Below are positions 7,882 through 11,256 of a stretch of DNA of 11,256 nt, piece after piece. The number at the start of each line of letters is the position of its first letter. Positions within the stretch are counted from its first letter, which is position 1. The notes beneath the pieces were generated by a model that had not been told where the DNA came from, did not search any database, and saw only the letters and a list, made by a program, of their open reading frames with translations. The stretch comes from an uncultured Bacteroidota bacterium (GTDB lineage Bacteria > Bacteroidota > Bacteroidia > Chitinophagales > Chitinophagaceae), in NCBI GenBank assembly GCA_903933765.1, contig CAIZLI010000042.1:1-11256 (forward strand), given 5' to 3'. A program made the translations under genes and the position numbers.

Positions 7882-7946
7882 ACTTTAGGTAAAACAATAG
7901 GCAAGTTGCAAAAGATTTCGGTTATTTGAAGAACAATTAAGCGAAT

Positions 7947-8822
7947 ATGAAGGTTGCAGGGTTTACAATTATAAAAAATGCAGTGGTGAACGACTTTCCT
8001 ATCTTGGAAGCCATTCGTTCTATTTTACCCGTGGTGGACGAAATGATTGTTTTAATTGGGGATTCGACAGATGAGACGATTGCATTAATAGAATCCATTG
8101 GGGATCCTAAAATTAAAATTCATCACTCCATTTGGAATAAAGCTTTAAGAAAAGGGGGTGTGGTTTTGGCAGATGAAACCAATAAAGCATTTCAATTAAT
8201 TGACGCTAGTTTTGATTGGGCATTCTATATTCAAGGAGACGAAGTGGTGCATGAAAAATACCATCCAGTCATTCGTGCAGCTTGTGAAAAATACAAAAAT
8301 GATTTACCGGTGCAAGGTTTATTATTCAAGTACAAACATTTTTATGGCACCTATGATTATGTGGGCGATAGCAGAAAATGGTATGCGCATGAAATAAGGA
8401 TCATCAGAAATAATAAAGCAATTAGTGCATACAGAGATGCGCAGGGTTTTAGAATTGGCAATCAAAAATTACCAGTCGCTGCCATTGATGCTAGCATGTA
8501 TCATTATGGATGGGTGAAAAGTCCAGAGCAAATGAAAAAGAAACAAAAAGAGAGTGCTGCTTTTTGGAATGACGACACACAGATGGAAAAAATCATTCAA
8601 AGCCCAGACTATTATGACTTCTCTGAATTTGATTCCTTGGAACGCTTCACTGGAACGCATCCGAATGTGATGTTGGATAGGATTGAACGAAAAAATTGGG
8701 TGATTGATTTAGATGTTTCCAAAAAGAAACTCTCTTTCAAAAAATTTCTGTTGTATTATTTTGAAAAATGGACAGGTATTCGTCCTTTTGATTTTAAGAA
8801 TTATAAAATTATCCGTTCATAA
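7947..8822 (+). CDS. GT2-like glycosyltransferase
   Basis: This 291-residue protein looks like a GT-A fold, family 2-like glycosyltransferase. It opens with the strand MKVAGFTIIKNA typical of the nucleotide-binding half, followed by MIVLIGDSTDET (33-44). At the usual DxD metal site it has FYIQGDEVVHE with D98, E99 and H102, a QGDE variant seen in WaaE-like and related enzymes that act on surface glycans. A His-rich turn, MYHYGWVKSPEQMKK, lies near the middle, and the C-terminus is basic and aromatic (KKFLLYYFEKWTG), perhaps for membrane contact. No transmembrane helix is seen. It is the first plus-strand gene after the divergent spacer and its stop TAA directly precedes the meaB ATG. Donor and acceptor sugars cannot be read from sequence. 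Confidence 0.8.
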   Translation: MKVAGFTIIKNAVVNDFPILEAIRSILPVVDEMIVLIGDSTDETIALIESIGDPKIKIHHSIWNKALRKGGVVLADETNKAFQLIDASFDWAFYIQGDEVVHEKYHPVIRAACEKYKNDLPVQGLLFKYKHFYGTYDYVGDSRKWYAHEIRIIRNNKAISAYRDAQGFRIGNQKLPVAAIDASMYHYGWVKSPEQMKKKQKESAAFWNDDTQMEKIIQSPDYYDFSEFDSLERFTGTHPNVMLDRIERKNWVIDLDVSKKKLSFKKFLLYYFEKWTGIRPFDFKNYKIIRS

Positions 8823-9725
8823 ATGTTTGATGTAAACGATATCACAAAAGGTGTTGCTGAAGGCAATTTTTTATTGTTGGCAAAAACCATTTCACAAATT
8901 GAAAATAAAGTGGAAGGTTCGGATACTTATTTGACTCAGCTTGCGCCTAAAGCAATTCCAATCATTGGGATCACTGGTCCTCCAGGGGCAGGTAAAAGTA
9001 CCTTAATTGCAGGCTTGGTGGGGGAGTGGATTGCGGCAGGAAAAAAAGTAGCTGTGCTTTCGGTAGATCCTTCTTCGCCTTTTCATAAAGGTGCTATTTT
9101 AGGAGATCGTATCCGAATGAAGGAATGGTATTTGCATCCACAGGTATTCATTCGTTCTTTAGCTTCTAGGGGCCATCTAGGCGGTTTGAATAGTTCCATG
9201 ATAGAACTAACCACTTTATTACAATCGGTAGGATTTGATCAAATAATCGTGGAGACTGTTGGAGTAGGACAATCCGAAGTGGAAGTGGCATCCTTAGCCG
9301 ATACCACTGTCGTAGTGCTAGTACCAGAAGCTGGGGATGAAGTGCAGATGATGAAATCGGGCTTAATGGAAGTGGCGGATCTATTTGTAGTCAATAAGAG
9401 TGATCGGCCAGATGCACAAACATTTATACATCATATACAACAAATGATGATGGAGCATGGCATGTCAGAAGACCAGGTCAAAGTAGTTGCTACCATTGCT
9501 TCTCAGGGTGTTGGCATTGCTGATTTGATTCAAGCAATTGATGCCCATCAAATTATTAAAACAGCATTAGGCAAACAAAATCAATTGATGGTGGCCAAAG
9601 TTATTCAGTTGATTGTAGCGCATAAAATGCAACAAGTGGATATTAAGAAATTAGAGCAGGATATTGCAGTAGAAATTTCAAAACCTGGGTTCAATATTTT
9701 TGAATTTTCACAAAGATTTCATTAA
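8823..9725 (+). CDS. meaB: methylmalonyl-CoA mutase-associated GTPase MeaB (ArgK/MeaB family)
   Basis: MeaB is a SIMIBI-class GTPase that loads and protects adenosylcobalamin in methylmalonyl-CoA mutase. The 300-residue protein shows Walker A GPPGAGKST at 52-60, the VDPSSPFHKGAILGDRIRM segment at 81-99, switch residues in ETVGVGQSE at 144-152, and the guanine-specificity motif NKSD at 191-194. A short helical N-terminus precedes the G domain, and the C-terminal helices (about 245-300) match the family's dimerisation arm. The protein is slightly shorter than many MeaB proteins but complete. Its ATG abuts the stop of the glycosyltransferase (TAAATG), so translation is probably coupled, yet the mutase genes are not in this window. 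The 3' end overlaps the convergent gene by 18 bases and no terminator is seen. Homologues acting on isobutyryl-CoA mutase are the alternative. Confidence 0.93.
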   Translation: MFDVNDITKGVAEGNFLLLAKTISQIENKVEGSDTYLTQLAPKAIPIIGITGPPGAGKSTLIAGLVGEWIAAGKKVAVLSVDPSSPFHKGAILGDRIRMKEWYLHPQVFIRSLASRGHLGGLNSSMIELTTLLQSVGFDQIIVETVGVGQSEVEVASLADTTVVVLVPEAGDEVQMMKSGLMEVADLFVVNKSDRPDAQTFIHHIQQMMMEHGMSEDQVKVVATIASQGVGIADLIQAIDAHQIIKTALGKQNQLMVAKVIQLIVAHKMQQVDIKKLEQDIAVEISKPGFNIFEFSQRFH

Positions 9726-10610
9726 GGCAATTGCGCGATTGATTTTATTTTTCCACTTCAATTTTGTGGACATCATAAATTCAGGTAAAGGGCCATTCCA
9801 ATCTTCCCCTCTGTGTAACATATGTTTTGTAAGTAAGCTAGAAGTAAATCCCCATTTTTGTATAAATTGATTGTAGCCTTTATTGCGTTTCACACGCCCT
9901 ACCGATTTAGATCCAAAATGATATGCCCTACTTTGACTAACTCCTTTGAAATAACGTACACCTGCCATCCATAGTTTCATCGAAAAATCTGGATCAGAAT
10001 ACATACCTGGACTAAATTCAACACTGTATCCTCCTACGGTATCCCACAAAGCAACTGGTAAAATATTGGGAGGCCAAGTCGCACCAGACCAATCCTTCTT
10101 TTCTAATTGACTGTATTCTTGTAGTAGTTTTTCTTCTTGAAAATTTGCAATATCCTGTCCATAGTTTTTTTCAATCACTGCATTGCTAGATGCAATAGGT
10201 TCAATCATTGTGGCAGATAAAAAGAATAGCTCATGTCCAATACTTTTAATTTCTTCCATTAGGGCAGTATCCCATCCTGGACATAAATACATATCGTCAT
10301 TGAGGTAAAGTAAATAAGGTGTTCTGATGAGTGTTCTTGCTGCATTGAGCGCAAAACATACACCAATATTCTCTGTACTATAAGTGTACTCTAAATCTGT
10401 TTGTGCTTTTACCCATTCATAAGAGCCATCTTTTCCTTGATTCACATGTACAATAATCTGATGTTGTAATGTTGAATTTTTTCGGATACTCTCAATACAT
10501 TTTTGTAAAAATGCAAGATTGTTCCAACTTGGTATTAGGATCGAAAATTGTGCTTGCACATTTTGGGTGCGTTGCAGGGAGGATTGAATGGTAAAATTGT
10601 GCAGAGACAT
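9708..10610 (-). CDS. family 2 glycosyltransferase
   Basis: This 300-residue protein has a clear GT2 domain (GT-A fold). FSILIPSWNNLAFLQKCIESI begins at residue 22, the donor-site strand is TENIGVCFALNAA (79-91), and the metal site is LYLNDDMYLCPGWD, with N104-D105-D106. Later come WDTVGGY (189-195), the SDPDFSMKLW segment (205-214) in the place of the catalytic-base ED motif, and H231 in AYHFGS. There is no transmembrane segment, so it is probably cytosolic or peripheral, building surface polysaccharide or lipid-linked glycans. It shares one base with the stop of the upstream 68-residue protein gene (TAATG), implying translational coupling. It ends inside the 3' end of meaB on the opposite strand. 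It resembles rhamnosyl/galactosyl-type GT2 enzymes but the sugar is unknown. Confidence 0.88.
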   Translation of the reverse strand: MSLHNFTIQSSLQRTQNVQAQFSILIPSWNNLAFLQKCIESIRKNSTLQHQIIVHVNQGKDGSYEWVKAQTDLEYTYSTENIGVCFALNAARTLIRTPYLLYLNDDMYLCPGWDTALMEEIKSIGHELFFLSATMIEPIASSNAVIEKNYGQDIANFQEEKLLQEYSQLEKKDWSGATWPPNILPVALWDTVGGYSVEFSPGMYSDPDFSMKLWMAGVRYFKGVSQSRAYHFGSKSVGRVKRNKGYNQFIQKWGFTSSLLTKHMLHRGEDWNGPLPEFMMSTKLKWKNKINRAIALMKSL

Positions 10611-10816
10611 TAACTGGCTTTTTCATTTTTCCACCATCTATATGCGACATATCCCATGATGCCAAAAGGCATTGCAGCCAGATAAAGAATACCAACATTA
10701 AATCCTTTTCCAGCTTCTTCACCAATCTGCGCAGCTGTTTTAGTACAGATGGAGCATTGTGCTTTTCCAGCTAATACGATCAATTGAAATACAAATAATA
10801 AGTAAATGCTTTTCAT
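10610..10816 (-). CDS. small exported membrane protein with a CxxC motif, function unknown
   Basis: This 68-residue protein has a signal peptide (1-19, ending GKA), then QCSICTKTAAQIGEE with C21 and C24 spaced as CxxC at the extreme N-terminus of the mature form, a transmembrane helix at about 41-58, and a basic aromatic end YRWWKN. The predicted topology puts the CxxC outside the cytoplasm. A CxxC pair could be redox-active, bind metal or bind haem (no CxxCH His follows, so c-type haem is unlikely). I recall similar short proteins in Bacteroidota annotated only as hypothetical. It overlaps the GT2 gene by one base (TAATG), so the two are likely made together. Coding status is supported by the signal peptide, topology and coupling. 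Confidence 0.8.
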   Translation of the reverse strand: MKSIYLLFVFQLIVLAGKAQCSICTKTAAQIGEEAGKGFNVGILYLAAMPFGIMGYVAYRWWKNEKAS

Positions 10817-10820
10817 GATG

Positions 10821-10828
10821 CAAAAATA
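10821..10828 (-). promoter_or_regulatory. -7 promoter box for the small CxxC protein and GT2 gene
   Basis: The minus strand reads TATTTTTG, matching TAnnTTTG, and ends only four bases before the ATG at 10816. If used, transcription would start at or next to the start codon, giving a leaderless or nearly leaderless mRNA. It lies directly downstream of the THX terminator, where a new promoter is expected. Confidence 0.4.
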
Positions 10829-10833
10829 GGCAT

Positions 10834-10855
10834 AAAAAACCCCGAATAATCGGGG
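10834..10855 (-). terminator. rho-independent terminator after the THX gene
   Basis: On the minus strand a CCCCGA/TCGGGG stem (10840-10845 with 10850-10855) closes a 4-base loop and is followed by six T. It begins about 20 bases after the THX stop. It separates the THX transcript from the CxxC/GT2 unit. Confidence 0.85.
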
Positions 10856-10875
10856 GAATCTATTTTTAAAAAAAA

Positions 10876-10992
10876 TTAAGCTTTTGCCTTTGGAGCGACT
10901 GTCTTAATATTTCTTGTTTTGTGTGGTCTGCTTTTACCAAAAGAACCTAAAAAGCGTTTTCCTTTTGCTGTTTTTTTATCTCCTCTACCCAT
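10876..10992 (-). CDS. 30S ribosomal protein THX
   Basis: This 38-residue basic protein begins MGRGDKKTAKGKRFLGSFGK and matches the THX family, whose Thermus member sits in the head of the 30S subunit and stabilises 16S rRNA. The diagnostic core is GxGDxxTxxGKxxxGSxGKxRP. Compared with Thermus it has a C-terminal extension (RNIKTVAPKAKA) rich in Lys and Ala, which I recall from Bacteroidota forms. The ATG at 10992 is chosen because it begins the conserved domain. A longer frame from 11076 would run through the HU terminator and promoter and adds no conserved sequence. The gene has its own -7 box and a strong terminator, so it is probably a single-gene transcript. Confidence 0.92.
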   Translation of the reverse strand: MGRGDKKTAKGKRFLGSFGKSRPHKTRNIKTVAPKAKA

Positions 10993-11024
10993 GATATTGT
11001 AATTTTTTAATTGTGATTGGAGCA

Positions 11025-11032
11025 CAAATATA
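11025..11032 (-). promoter_or_regulatory. -7 promoter box for the THX gene
   Basis: The minus strand reads TATATTTG, a full TAnnTTTG match, 32 bases before the THX ATG. It begins in the T-tract of the HU terminator. No clear -33 TTG is seen because that region is the terminator stem-loop. Confidence 0.5.
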
Positions 11033-11070
11033 AAAAAACCCTCTGAATAAATGATTATCCGAGGGTTTTT
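11032..11070 (-). terminator. rho-independent terminator after the HU gene
   Basis: A 10-base stem AAAAACCCTC/GAGGGTTTTT (11034-11043 with 11061-11070) encloses a 17-base loop. On the minus strand it ends in a run of seven T, about 20 bases after the HU stop. The flanking A and T runs make it look bidirectional, but no plus-strand gene enters from the left. Confidence 0.75.
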
Positions 11071-11088
11071 ATTCAAATAAATTTGAAA

Positions 11089-11256
11089 TTACAACTTGCC
11101 GCTCAATTCTTTACCAGCCTTGAAACGTGCAACTTTCTTTGCTTTAATCTTAATAGTCTCACCTGTTTGTGGGTTACGACCAGTTCTTGCAGCACGCTTA
11201 GATACTGAGAAAGTACCAAAACCTACTAAAGTTACTTTGTCACCTTTTTTCAAAGA
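11089..11256 (-). CDS. HU-family DNA-binding protein (N-terminus beyond the right edge)
   Basis: The visible 55 residues are the C-terminal part of an HU/IHF-type nucleoid protein, about 90 residues when complete, which binds and bends DNA as a dimer. The segment [20 protein letters not shown] leads into the DNA-binding arm [15 protein letters not shown], where RNPxTG holds the Pro that intercalates between base pairs. It ends with [13 protein letters not shown], the usual C-terminal helix. HU (homodimer) is favoured over IHF because of the [12 protein letters not shown] ending. The start codon and promoter lie outside the window. A hairpin terminator follows. Confidence 0.95.
   Translation of the reverse strand, partial: SLKKGDKVTLVGFGTFSVSKRAARTGRNPQTGETIKIKAKKVARFKAGKELSGKL

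Noticed and set aside
10992..11076. N-terminal extension of the THX protein.
   Set aside because: The added 28 codons are translated from the HU terminator and THX promoter, and the family begins at MGRGDK.
1..11256. CRISPR array, insertion sequence, toxin-antitoxin pair, phage or defence island.
   Set aside because: No direct-repeat array, transposase, integrase, nuclease or toxin-like pair was seen on either strand; gene content is mostly core metabolism and envelope functions.

Overview
The window looks like an AT-rich chromosomal segment of a Bacteroidota bacterium, probably close to the Chitinophagaceae. This placement is inferred from gene content and style: a short THX ribosomal protein beside an HU protein, a lipoprotein-type LptC, a type III pantothenate kinase next to a beta-barrel protein, weak or absent Shine-Dalgarno sequences, and several -7 boxes of the Bacteroidota form TAnnTTTG. 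There are no rRNA or tRNA genes, CRISPR arrays, insertion sequences or phage genes. No stretch over about 110 bases lacks a gene, so this is compact core genome rather than an island.

Positions 1-7842 are all on the minus strand and read from right to left: coaX (pantothenate kinase), an outer-membrane beta-barrel gene broken by a one-base shift, lptC, an aldo/keto reductase, a CNNM/CBS/CorC membrane protein, tatC, rpiB, and an M28 metallopeptidase that runs off the left edge. From coaX to the CNNM gene, neighbours overlap or sit 10-28 bases apart, so they are probably one operon. Smaller breaks with possible -7 boxes lie before tatC and before the M28 gene. The common theme is envelope biogenesis (LPS export, Tat secretion, outer-membrane barrel, a secreted peptidase) mixed with cofactor and sugar metabolism.

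Positions 7947-9725 are on the plus strand: a GT2-like glycosyltransferase followed with no gap by meaB, the GTPase chaperone of methylmalonyl-CoA mutase. This pair diverges from coaX across a 104-base spacer.

Positions 9708-11256 return to the minus strand: the C-terminal part of an HU-family protein, a hairpin terminator, a THX ribosomal protein, a second terminator, a 68-residue membrane protein with a CxxC motif, and a second GT2 glycosyltransferase translationally coupled to it. The last gene ends inside the 3' end of meaB (convergent, 18-base overlap).

Nothing here amounts to a clear new defence or mobile system. The strongest point of interest is the beta-barrel gene. Its two halves join perfectly if one base is added at a run of seven A, and that run lies in the exact phase of an A_AAA_AAA -1 slippery heptamer. 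It could be a sequencing indel, a decayed gene, or slippage-dependent expression. Secondary points are a Cys in place of a usually acidic catalytic residue in CoaX, an aldo/keto reductase placed inside an envelope operon, and the small CxxC protein coupled to a glycosyltransferase.
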